This document shows, piece after piece, positions 10,776 through 19,080 of a DNA stretch of 64,000 nt (positions within the stretch are counted from its first letter, which is position 1; each line of letters begins with the position of its first letter). The notes beneath the pieces are model-generated. The model had not been told where the DNA came from. It saw only the letters and a program-made list of their open reading frames with translations, and did no database searches. Made by a program: the position numbers and the translations under genes. Source of the DNA: Acanthococcus lagerstroemiae (Eukaryota; Arthropoda; Insecta; Hemiptera; Eriococcidae); assembly GCA_031841125.1 (NCBI GenBank), contig CM063106.1, positions 4,774,001-4,838,000 of the forward strand. Direction: 5' to 3'.

Positions 10776-11486
10776 TTAGATTTCTTTAAATTCTTGAATA
10801 ATATTCGCAATTTTGTTAATTAACAGAGGAATCGTATTACCAGATTTGACTTCACCGTGTAAAATGCAAAGTCTATCGAGTAGCTCCTCGAGAGTATTCC
10901 AATATACATATTCGACAGGTCTATTTATACTTATTTTCTGAAGTCCCGAGCCCTGAACACTTGCACTTTCACTTGTACTTTTCAACGTTTGTAACATAGG
11001 TTTTATGATATTAATATATTTCCATCTCTTACTACTTTTTACAGCATTACTCGCTGGGTTATTGTTTGTGCACGTACGCAAAACAATTTTGTGATAGTTA
11101 TCTAAATCGCCTTCACTATAGTAATTAGGTTTTTCTATAGTTAGTAACTCCCATAACCCTTGAGTACCTTCGTATTTCTCACCATCCTTAAAGATTATAT
11201 TGTTATCTTAAATTGTAATTTGATCCTTACCTATGTACAGTTCGTTATGATCTTCAATCCGTATACCAAATGATCTGTCAACTTTCTTTCTACCACTATA
11301 CAAATTTTGTAAGTAATTAAACGTGATACTACCAAATTTTTCAACCTTGGGCTCGTCTTTCTTGTCTAATGACGGCGTATCGATAAATAATTTTTGTAAA
11401 GGTTCAACTAGCGGGTTGTACTTCTCAACACTATCAGCATAGTGTGATAATTTACCAAATCGTATATCGTTGAATTTCCGATTCAA
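10776..11486 (-). pseudogene. Polinton-like element gene with GLWELL motif, one premature stop
   Basis: A single frame runs from 11486 to 10776 broken only by a TAA at 11208-11210, about 236 codons. Directly after that stop the frame reads KYEGTQGLWELL and then NYYSEGDLDNYHKIV. The pattern G-T-x-G-L-W-x-L followed by a D-L-x-x-Y segment recurs in uncharacterised proteins of animal Polinton-like elements. The role is probably virion-associated, by association only. The first codon is TTG and overlaps the TGA of the upstream gene, so the start is uncertain. It lies 3 bases upstream of the PLA2 gene, indicating tight packing. Confidence 0.65.
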
Positions 11487-11920
11487 TAACTCCCCATATG
11501 AATATACTCTCTAACCTCCTTATCCATATTTGTATTGTTCACATCCACGTACCTATTTATACTTTTACTGGTTGGAAGCCTAATACAATGGTCCCTGCGA
11601 AAATCAACTAGTTCATTGTCCTGATCGACTATGCGTAGGTGTAACTGATAAATGTTGTCCGTATTGACCGGGTAATAGCAAAGTGTTATAGGATGTTCAA
11701 CAATTTTCTCCCCACCTTCACCTTTCAACGGGCATTCATACAGCGTGTCACCGCGTAATTTTAAATTGTGGATATTACACTTTATAAGATTACACTGGAT
11801 CACGACGAATAATTGTACAGGTAAATCTGAACAGTGTGTTTCACAGGGCTTCAGGATAACAGGGCTGAAACCTAGTGTTCGACCTAGGGTGTGTGGAGAC
11901 TGTAAATCTACATATATATA
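11483..11920 (-). pseudogene. 3' part of a structural-type gene cut by the gypsy element
   Basis: About 145 codons, from the left LTR boundary to a TGA at 11483. The open frame formally continues into the LTR to 11962, but those first residues are LTR-encoded and not original. The start of the genuine part (YVDLQSPHTLGRTLGF) continues in compatible frame from the 5' part at 16598-16918 once the retrotransposon is removed. Later segments (CETHCSDLPVQLFVVIQCNLIKCN and HPITLCYYPVNTDNIYQLHLRI) look like beta-rich structural protein. It resembles uncharacterised proteins of arthropod Polinton-like elements. A capsid role is inferred, not shown. Confidence 0.65.
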
Positions 11921-12156
11921 TATAAGATCGCGTGTTACGTACCGAAGGAAATCAGCCGACAAGTTAATTGCACCAAAGTATATTGAGCGAAATTAACACA
12001 AAGTCGTTACCTATCATGTTCATACATAGCTTATGATACAAGTATACAAGTGCTACAATCGTACTGACAAAGCTGCTTGACCGACAATATAATAAGCTGT
12101 ACTGGAGTTTGCTTATCTACACGATAAGATAACGTGATACCTGAGATTTCTTATAT
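11921..12156 (-). repeat. 3' LTR of the gypsy element
   Basis: 236 bp, matching 16362-16597 with four differences by eye, all transitions. Boundaries come from the point where the two copies cease to match: TATAAGATCG on the left and TTCTTATAT on the right. Confidence 0.9.
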
Positions 12157-12213
12157 CCCCCCCACCTTGCTGGAAAACTGGAGAATCCAGGTTTTTTTTT
12201 TTTTATATAAACT

Positions 12214-12555
12214 TTACAACATACACGACGGCAAAGATACTGAGATGATTTTTCTTAAATTTTTCGCGGTACAACTTTCAGTTATTGACTTCCGAGTAAA
12301 ACGAACACATTTTTTTCGCGTATTTCTATCGAATCGTACAATTAAATTAGGTTCTTGCATAAGCTTTTGCCTTCTAAACATCGGAATATCCTTCATATAT
12401 CTATTATTTACACTTTTACTTTTCTTTGCGACCATGTTTAAAAATTTCTTATTAATACGATACATTATTTTTTTTACCTCCTCTGAACTAACATTAACAT
12501 CAGGTATAACCCCTGTAAGAATACAAACATCACAACGTATAAACAAAAAGAACAA
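12214..12555 (-). CDS. Unknown ORF between integrase and 3' LTR
   Basis: A 113-codon frame rich in Lys and Arg (KKIMYRINKKFLNMVAKKSK, FRRQKLMQEPNLIVRF). It lies where a gypsy integrase C-terminus or extra 3' ORF would be. I do not recognise it, and no signal peptide or membrane segment suggests an envelope protein. It may be the degraded integrase tail or chance. Confidence 0.3.
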   Translation of the reverse strand: MFFLFIRCDVCILTGVIPDVNVSSEEVKKIMYRINKKFLNMVAKKSKSVNNRYMKDIPMFRRQKLMQEPNLIVRFDRNTRKKCVRFTRKSITESCTAKNLRKIISVSLPSCML

Positions 12556-12699
12556 GAATCAAAAATACAAATATTCACATATACAAACAAAAATGTTTTC
12601 ATAATTCACAATATATTTAGACTTTAAACAATTCTCACTGACTGGCGCTCCTTAGACTTGTTCAGATGACAGTGAACTAGTTAGTTCACCGGAACAGAG

Positions 12700-13428
12700 G
12701 ACGCAGAGCTTAGTTCATTCAGACCATTTGAAGATGGTGAGTCTACAGCAGTAATTACATGTTCAATATTATTTTCCCTTAAATAATCATTGAACTCCCT
12801 TGAACACAGTCCCCCATATTGATCAGTTAGCAACAACCTTATTTGTTTTTCTTTGTTCACTTTTTGACATAATTTTATAAAATCGGTTGCAGATTGGCCA
12901 GATGATGTGAGAATATGAGCGTATCGAGAATAATGATCGACTAAAAGATGTAAGTATTTTTTTTGTTCCTCGCTTACCTCCTAGTCCACCTATTGTGTCT
13001 AATGACATGATCTCGTTAGGTTCCCTAGCAGGACCTAGATGACCTAATGAGCCTTTTTCTGTTCTAATTCGAGTTTTGTTGCATATACAGACATGACACG
13101 AGGTGCATATTTGCAATATTGTTTTGTTTATTCCCTTAAAGTTATAGTATGGGGCAATAATGTTTTTAATGTGTTTTGAACCAATGTGACCATATTTCTC
13201 GTGAATTCTACGTGTTAACTCTTTTCCAAGTTTCTCCGAAATAATTATTTTCCATTTGTCCCTTATTTTTACATATTTTATATTATTTTTCTCTATGACA
13301 TTTTTTGTTGTTTTTATTTCGGACTCAGATTGATCTCTGATTATTTCTGCTAATGTCACAACGTTTACTATACAAATGCTATCTTTTAATTGATCCTGAT
13401 CTGAATTCAGAACAGGGTTTCGTGACAA
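12700..13428 (-). pseudogene. Gypsy integrase, frameshifted
   Basis: It begins one stop codon (13462-13464) and about 35 bases after the RNase H domain and stays in the same frame. A zinc-binding HHCC module is visible: HEKYGHIGSKH … CTSCHVC. The frame then breaks at an A-run near 12958-12966. In the alternative frame the core continues with VDHYSRYAHIL (first Asp), LLTDQYGGL (second Asp) and SPSSNGLNE (Glu), so the D-D-E triad survives. After the Glu block it ends early at a TAA near 12693. The frameshift and truncation make it non-functional. Confidence 0.85.
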
Positions 13429-13461
13429 GCAGTCTGCTTCTAAATTTGATGGACTGGGTTT

Positions 13462-15222
13462 CTAAACTACCTCAAAATCATATTGCAAGAGATTATGTAA
13501 AAGGTCTCCTAGTTCCTCATCAGTTCTTGCCTTGATTTGTAAATTTTCTAATGGCTTATGGTCTGAGAAAACAGTAAATCGTCTTCCCAGTAACCAATAT
13601 TGCCAATATTTTATGGCCTCTCTAATAGCAATACATTCGATGTAGATTGCTTTCTTCTTCTTTTGATAATCATTTAGCTTTTGAGAAAAATACGCTACTG
13701 GTTTTTCAGTGTTATCTTCTTGTGGCTGTTTTAAAATTGCTCCCATGCCCTCAATGCTTGCATCAGTGTATATGTGGATTGGTTTGTTTCTATCAAAGAT
13801 TGCTAATACGGGAGTCGAGGCTAAATATTCTTTTACTTTCTTGAATGATTTTTCGCAATTTTCTGACCAAATGAAATCTACATTTTTTCTGAGTAAATTA
13901 TGAAATGGTTCTAATAATTTTGTCACACTAGGAATATATTTTAAATAAAAATTTACCTTGCCTAAAAATTGTCGTATGTTTTTTCTGTTTTTAGGTGTTG
14001 GGAATTCTTTTATTGCGACTACATTGCTTGTTAGTGGCCTGACCGTGCCGTTTCCAATCACATGACCAAGGTAAGTTACCCTATCTTTAGCGAATTCACA
14101 TTTTGTAAACTTCAATCGAAACCCCTCCTCTTGAATCGCGAGTATTAGTTTTTCAATGTGCAATACATGTTCCTCGAATGACTTTGAGAATATCAATATA
14201 TCGTCAATATAATTTACGCAAAACCCATCTAACCCTCTTTGTTTTATTATACCAGACAAAATTCTTTGAAATATAGCTGGGGCGTTTTTATAACCAAATG
14301 GTAAACTAACCCACTGCCAGTGTCCGTGTTGGGTTACAAACGCAGTTTTATGACGGTCCTTCTGACGAACTGGAATCGTCCAAAATGCAGAGTTTATATC
14401 AAATGACGAGAACCACGTACATCCTTGAGTACATGTTATTAAATCCTCTATTAGGGGAAATGGCTGGCTTTCAGGTACTACCAGTTTGTTTAGGTCACAA
14501 AAATCTATGCACATCCTATTCTTTACTTTTTTTTCGCCCTCCTTTTTATAGGCCAGTGTACCTGGGGATGCGAATGGGGACATTGATTGTTCAATCATCC
14601 CGTGGCTTAATAACTTGGTGACCTGACTCTCAATTTCCTGCTGGTCTTCAAAAGAACAGCGATAGGGCTTCTTCGCAACATAACTATTCTCAGATAATTT
14701 TATTTGAGCTTCATATTTTGTAACTTTTCCAATATCATATCTATCCTTGGCAAAACTTGAGCCGTATTTATCTATTAAATTATATATCACTTTTTTCTTT
14801 TTTTCATCAAGATGATTTGTTCGTACTTCAAACTCTTCAACTGGAATGAACTCGTTCCAGTTTACACTTATTTCATTTTCTTTTTCCACTTCCTTTCCGT
14901 TAATTATCTTTTCCTCATTTCTCTGAGATACTTCCAATTTTTCATTCAATCTTAACTCGTATTCCACTATACCGTCTAGTCCCAATACAATGTCATATTT
15001 GAGATCCTTTTTATCTATGACAAAGAGTCGCACCTTTTTCTCAATGTTCATTATTTTCATTTTAACAATTGCAACGCCAATCAACCTATCTCCCCCACTC
15101 ATTGTTTTGTATGAGTAGGTTTCGTATTTTATTTTTCCTGTTTTTAACGTTAGGAAAAAATCATATCTGATCATTGAAATATTAGCACCAGAGTCGAATA
15201 GCGCTAGACCTTTTGCCCTCAA
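13462..15222 (-). CDS. pol: Gypsy Pol: protease, reverse transcriptase, RNase H
   Basis: 586 codons in one frame. A retropepsin motif FDSGAN is at residues 9-14. The reverse transcriptase runs from about 180 to 400 with FDINSAF (Asp 275), LPFGYKNAPAIFQR and the catalytic YIDD at 338-341. The connection LGHVIG and RQFLGKVNFYLKYI is typical of Ty3/gypsy. RNase H begins at IYTDASIEGMGAIL (Asp 487), with Glu in ECIAIREA and Asp in FSDHKPLE. The frame ends at a TAG that separates it from integrase. Its 5' end overlaps the gag-end frame at 15182-15445 in a different register, as in gag-pol frameshifting elements, though mutation is equally possible. Confidence 0.9.
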   Translation of the reverse strand: MRAKGLALFDSGANISMIRYDFFLTLKTGKIKYETYSYKTMSGGDRLIGVAIVKMKIMNIEKKVRLFVIDKKDLKYDIVLGLDGIVEYELRLNEKLEVSQRNEEKIINGKEVEKENEISVNWNEFIPVEEFEVRTNHLDEKKKKVIYNLIDKYGSSFAKDRYDIGKVTKYEAQIKLSENSYVAKKPYRCSFEDQQEIESQVTKLLSHGMIEQSMSPFASPGTLAYKKEGEKKVKNRMCIDFCDLNKLVVPESQPFPLIEDLITCTQGCTWFSSFDINSAFWTIPVRQKDRHKTAFVTQHGHWQWVSLPFGYKNAPAIFQRILSGIIKQRGLDGFCVNYIDDILIFSKSFEEHVLHIEKLILAIQEEGFRLKFTKCEFAKDRVTYLGHVIGNGTVRPLTSNVVAIKEFPTPKNRKNIRQFLGKVNFYLKYIPSVTKLLEPFHNLLRKNVDFIWSENCEKSFKKVKEYLASTPVLAIFDRNKPIHIYTDASIEGMGAILKQPQEDNTEKPVAYFSQKLNDYQKKKKAIYIECIAIREAIKYWQYWLLGRRFTVFSDHKPLENLQIKARTDEELGDLLHNLLQYDFEVV

Positions 15223-15445
15223 GTTCTGTATTATTGGCGACTTTAATTACTTTGTCTGAATTTTTATTTCCTAGTTTGTCTCTAAAATTTTGACCTACTG
15301 GGTTATTCCAGCATTCATTAATATGGTGATACCTATCCTTGAATCCCTTTTTCTCACATAGGATGCAAGGTTTATAATCCGGGTTTTTTGGTTTTTTTTG
15401 TTTATCATTTCTTTTTCCCTTCTCGCCTTCTTCAGTTTGTCCCAC
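15182..15445 (-). CDS. gag: Gypsy Gag C-terminal (nucleocapsid-like) segment
   Basis: 87 codons beginning in a Lys-rich linker (GEKGKRNDKQKKPKNP) and then CILCEKKGFKDRYHHINECW, a C-x2-C…H…C knuckle like those at Gag ends. It overlaps the protease frame by about 40 bases. Upstream, at about 15450-15618, the residual Gag continues in another frame, so it is cut off from the Gag N-terminus. Confidence 0.65.
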   Translation of the reverse strand: MGQTEEGEKGKRNDKQKKPKNPDYKPCILCEKKGFKDRYHHINECWNNPVGQNFRDKLGNKNSDKVIKVANNTELEGKRSSAIRLWC

Positions 15446-15618
15446 GCTTCTCCTTCCCTTATTGCTACTTCCAGAAACACTCTCTCATTTAGTAACTTCC
15501 GACAGTAATCTGCCTTGTGTGGTTACATAATTTTTATCGATCTTTTCTCTCACTTCCCGGGGAAGACCTACTGCTATTAAAGCAATTCTATTTTTTTCAC
15601 TCATATCTGGTAGAGACT

Positions 15619-16329
15619 CTACCAATAAACGATTTTTTTTATTACATATTCCGAAAAACTAGTACCTAATCGCCATCTAAAATTAACGGCAAACCAAATA
15701 TCATTCCAACCTTTATCTCCAAACGCTTCGATAAAATTGGCTGACCAGTTGTCCCAGCTGTCATCACTATTGGTGATCCATTGAGATGTAAACCATTCAA
15801 GTGGGGTCTCCTCCAGAAATAGTCGCATCGCCTCTGCTCTTCTATTTTCAATGATATTGAGACGATCACATTCCCTGTTGAAGGTCCAGAGCCAGACTTC
15901 AGCATTTTGATTCCTATTAACGTATTTTGCCAATACCATGTCCTTTGTCACTGATTGGAGTGTTTTTCTGTGGTCTGTTTCAGTTTCAGCATGTTGTTCC
16001 TGAATGATTGATTGTTCTTCAGCCTGGAGAAAATATTCCTTGAATTGGACGTTGCCCTCTTCGTCGACGTATACTTTCTTTAATTCGTCGCTCAACTTAA
16101 TCGTCAGATTACGAAATTGGCCACGTTTATTCATAGCTGCTATATTCCTTGCAACTGTAGGTACTTTGAAGAGCATCTCGTGTAATGTGATAGGTTGGGC
16201 TTCTGGCGGAAAATAATACGTCTCTGATTCAGTTCCCAATCGAATGCTTTTAACCACATGAATACTGTTTTTTATGTTTGCAGGTGACGACACATACGCG
16301 AAATAAAAGGTCGCCGAAAGCGTTGACAT
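15619..16329 (-). CDS. gag: Gypsy Gag, frameshifted at the end
   Basis: 236 codons starting MSTLSATFYF 33 bases downstream of the 5' LTR, a short leader. The block NAEVWLWTFNRECDRLNI…AMRLFLEETPLEWFTSQW is a capsid-like pattern seen in insect gypsy Gags. The frame is lost near 15650: the following sequence in another register gives a typical continuation (…LPDMSEKNRIALIAVGLP), so a frameshift truncates it. No zinc knuckle is in this part; that lies at 15182-15445. Confidence 0.8.
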   Translation of the reverse strand: MSTLSATFYFAYVSSPANIKNSIHVVKSIRLGTESETYYFPPEAQPITLHEMLFKVPTVARNIAAMNKRGQFRNLTIKLSDELKKVYVDEEGNVQFKEYFLQAEEQSIIQEQHAETETDHRKTLQSVTKDMVLAKYVNRNQNAEVWLWTFNRECDRLNIIENRRAEAMRLFLEETPLEWFTSQWITNSDDSWDNWSANFIEAFGDKGWNDIWFAVNFRWRLGTSFSEYVIKKIVYW

Positions 16330-16361
16330 TTTAATTTAATTTCTTTTCGAACGTGTTAATT

Positions 16362-16597
16362 TATAAGATCGCGTGTTACGCACCAAAGGAAATCAGCCGA
16401 CAAGTTAATTGCACCAAAGTATATTGAGCGAAATTAACACAAAGTCGTTACCTATCATGTTCATACATAGCTTATGATACAAGTATACAAGTGCTACAAT
16501 CGTACTGACGAAGCTGCTCGACCGACAATATAATAAGCTGTACTGGAGTTTGCTTATCTACACGATAAGATAACGTGATACCTGAGATTTCTTATAT
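16362..16597 (-). repeat. 5' LTR of the gypsy element
   Basis: 236 bp, the partner of 11921-12156. On the element's strand it ends …GCGATCTTATA and is followed by AATTAACACGTTCG, the expected primer-binding-site position. I could not assign a tRNA primer. Confidence 0.9.
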
Positions 16598-16985
16598 ATA
16601 TTACTCTCTTAATTTCAATGCGGAAAGTGTTTTTATTTAATCGCACCGTCGTCGCGTAACCTTCAATCTTTGGATCACTTTCAATTAGCTTACTCAGTTC
16701 GTGTATTTCATAAGTCCCTGTAGGAATTGTAACTCGAAACTGTTCTGGGATCGTTTTGTCTATGAAAATTATTTTGTTATTTGCCGGAGTCACATTCGGG
16801 ATATTATTATACGTCACAAAAATTTTGAGACACACTTCGTACGGCCGGTCAAGTTTTATACCATCTACATACTCTAAATCAAACACAGAGGTGTTATTAT
16901 TCAAAGAAATTTGGAAGGCTGTATTTCTACAGCCCCCCCAAAGTGGGTTGGGGGTTGGAATTAACGGCACAAATTTTATCTTCAT
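16598..16985 (-). pseudogene. 5' part of the interrupted structural-type gene
   Basis: The genuine element-coding part is about 16598-16918. It contains SLNNNTSVFDLEYVDGIKL, then LKIFVTYNNIPNV and the strongly recognisable IPTGTYEIHELSKLI. The NSIPNV-like and IPxGxYEI patterns recur in uncharacterised proteins of animal Polinton-like elements and in related virus-like insertions; I infer a virion role. The annotated Met and first residues (16919-16985) are encoded by the neighbouring 151-bp tandem repeat, so the true start is lost or masked. The end of the open frame also runs artificially into the LTR (16554-16597). Confidence 0.65.
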
Positions 16986-17220
16986 TTGTGCTAATTGTGC
17001 TCCGAAGTCCCAGAATTTGTGCCGCTTCCCGTGGGGCTACATGTTAATCAAAAGTTTGGGGGCCAAGGAAATGTTGGCCCCCCCCCCCAAATGAAGGTAC
17101 GGGGTTGGAAATAGCGGCACAAATTTTATTGTAATTTGTGCTAATTGTGCTCCGCGGTCTCAGAATTTGTGCCGTTTTTCCTGGGCTCACAGTCCAGTGC
17201 CCAATTTGGGGGGGGGGGGC
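16944..17220. repeat. 151-bp tandem duplication with G/C tracts
   Basis: A unit holding GGCACAAATTTTA, ATTTGTGCTAATTGTGCTCC and CAGAATTTGTGCCG occurs twice, at about 16966 and 17117. GTGCC and GGCAC make each unit partly self-complementary. The copies are linked by C12 and followed by a G-run of about 13. This array abuts the right edge of the Polinton-like element. Confidence 0.75.
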
Positions 17221-17532
17221 TGGAAACATTATGATATTTTTAAAAAACGATCTTCAAAAGGAGAAATTAAATGGTTTCTACTGTCATCAAATTCATTTTT
17301 CAGGTTCTTCTCTGGGTATCTCATATCTTTTCACAATTTTGGGAGGCACACCGATTCTATTCATAGTTTTGTTGTCTTTGTTCATACTTTTTTTAAACTC
17401 ATGCAGCCGAAGTGTGAAATTTCATGCAATGGAACTTCTGTTTATGCACATCGGATTTGGCAATAATGATAATGAAGAAACCCACGGCGAAAGTAAAACA
17501 GTGTGGATATGAAATTGCGACGAGGTCCAAGA
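17221..17532. other. Intergenic, no gene recognised
   Basis: Open frames here show no domain, and the overlapping alternatives have equal length. Nothing supported. Confidence 0.4.
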
Positions 17533-17620
17533 AAAGGGCCTGAGTGGTAACGGGACACTGACGCCTTTTTCTTGCGAAAGGGCCTGAGTGGTAACGGGAC
17601 ACTGACGCCTTTTTCTTGCG
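17533..17620. repeat. 44-bp perfect tandem repeat, two near-palindromic units
   Basis: Two identical 44-bp units begin at 17533 and 17577. With the base pairs before it, each unit can fold: AAGAAAAGGGCCTGAGTG pairs mostly with CACTGACGCCTTTTTCTT. A diverged relative (AAGAAAAGGACCTTAGTGG) occurs near 62441. Confidence 0.8.
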
Positions 17621-17925
17621 TCGCGTTTCATGTTTTTACTTTCGCCACGGCTTTTGTTTAAAAAAACCTCTTCGGAACGGGGCTATTTAACTACCCCGGC
17701 ACTGATATACCTGATGACCGCGAGTTCAAGGTAGTTTCTCATCGTGCTATTACCCTTAGGGGGGAAAAAAAAAATCAAAGGCGCGTGTAAAGATATATAT
17801 TACACGAAATCCAATGGAGAGAATTAGGTTTTGTTGCGAGAATATCAACACAGTATTTATATAGAATTTGCACATCGAATCACTGCTTAGCGGACAATAA
17901 GGCAATAAAACGAGGGAGAAAGCAG

Positions 17926-17963
<38 letters not shown>

Positions 17964-17999
17964 TGAGGCGGTCTAAGGGATACACACAATGTGCATAAG
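17621..17999. repeat. Intergenic with a GA microsatellite
   Basis: No gene. A (GA)n run of about 16 units spans roughly 17928-17960. An open frame through it is an artefact of the dinucleotide repeat. Confidence 0.6.
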
Positions 18000-18580
18000 A
18001 AATGGGTGATTCTCCGAAAAATGGACAATTCAACGTGGACAAAAACCAAAAAAAATTAGGTTCACTTTTCAAATTTTTTTCGTTGAAATTGATACTAGGG
18101 GTGTTGAGAAATCATATTCCTGTACCGGCCGGGCTTAAATTTGATTTTGGAGGGTTGCAAAAAAAAATTGTTGTCCACGTTGAAAGACAAATTTTTCAAG
18201 TTTACATAGTGTGACTGATGAGGCTGTACGATCACACAGCGGCACCGTGGGTTACAATCTCACGGATCACGGTTTTATGAAGTACCAAAAATTCATCTAG
18301 GAAAGTAGTCTCTGCACGAAGAAGATTTAAAGGCTGCTTCTACAGACTGCTTCTAAGTGTCGAAAGATTCACGTCCTTCAGCGTGGATACAAGGAATACG
18401 TGAGTAGCCACGTTGAATAATAGTTTATGTTCACGTTTAAGGACAAAGTCGCCTTTTCCCTTTTCCCATTGGGTAAATATGCGGAAAATATTTGATACAT
18501 GTTGCTGAATGTAATGTGGCCAACATTAGTTATATTATTACGTTTTTACAAATTCGGAGCTATAAATTCAATAAGGTAAC

Positions 18581-18966
18581 CTACCATATATGAGTCGAGT
18601 TTTTTCCGGTGTCTCTGTAGGGAGGGGAGAGGGAGGGGGAGGTTCAAACATGTTCAAAAAACTTACTTTGGTATCTCAAGTAACTACTTCAACAGTTATT
18701 TTGTATTTTTATTACGTACTTTTTTTTTGGTGAATTTTTTTGTGAAAGTCCTTGTGACCTGCATTTGGGAGTACCTACCAAATACAAGTCAGGCTTATAT
18801 TTTTGTAAATCTAGCATCGATTTCCACTCTGATGGTTTAGAGGTGTGTGCTGAAGTGTCGCATTTACTTCCAACTCAAAATTTTTCTCGATTAACAACTT
18901 TTGAAAACTACCAATTATAAGTCGACCCACATCTGGTAGTGACGAATTTTGACCCACAATTGGTAG
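18581..18966. repeat. Left cluster of pogo subterminal motifs
   Basis: Five occurrences of a 16-bp motif related to CTACCAATTATGAGTC: 18581-18596 (in the TIR), 18775-18790, 18908-18923, and two on the opposite strand at 18924-18939 and 18951-18966. The third and fourth are head to head with no gap. They are likely transposase-binding sites, by inference. Confidence 0.75.
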
Positions 18967-19080
18967 AAGTGTTTTATTAAATCAAAGTAAGAAACATAGG
19001 TAAATACTTAAGTAACTATATTTTATTCAAAAATAAGTAAGTATTAGTATATTGTAAGATTATGGCGAAACTGAAAAAAT

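Larger units (their letters stand above)
11921..16597 (-). mobile_element. Ty3/gypsy LTR retrotransposon, full length but degraded
   Basis: 4,677 bp with identical-length 236-bp LTRs at both ends and gag, protease, reverse transcriptase, RNase H and integrase in gypsy order on the minus strand. It sits in a TATATA-rich site within a viral-type gene. Because the site is an AT dinucleotide run the exact ends and target duplication are ambiguous by a few bases. A G-rich tract (minus strand GGTGGGGGGG, 12157-12166) abuts the 3' LTR and is a plausible polypurine tract. Coding frames carry several frameshifts and stops, so the copy cannot move by itself. Confidence 0.9.
6926..16920 (-). mobile_element. 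Degraded Polinton/adintovirus-like endogenous element
   Basis: A run of minus-strand genes forms one unit. In transcription order these are a structural-type gene, a GLWELL-motif gene, a phospholipase A2/pX/adenain-type gene, a retroviral-like integrase, and several small ORFs ending with a possible nuclease-fold gene. Integrase plus adenain protease is the hallmark of Polintons (Mavericks) and adintoviruses, and some carry PLA2 and pX-like segments. I see no protein-primed DNA polymerase B, FtsK-type ATPase or double-jelly-roll major capsid here, so the copy is incomplete or part lies outside. Defects are moderate: several in-frame stops and frameshifts, plus a gypsy insertion at 11921-16597. 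Terminal inverted repeats were not found. Confidence 0.8.

Noticed and set aside
11921..11962. N-terminal extension of the structural-type frame into the LTR
   Set aside because: These codons are LTR sequence; the genuine gene joins the part at 16598-16918.
17690..17745. Possible tRNA-like or Pol III promoter sequence (GAGTTCAAGGTAG)
   Set aside because: It resembles a B box only weakly and no matching A box or cloverleaf could be drawn.
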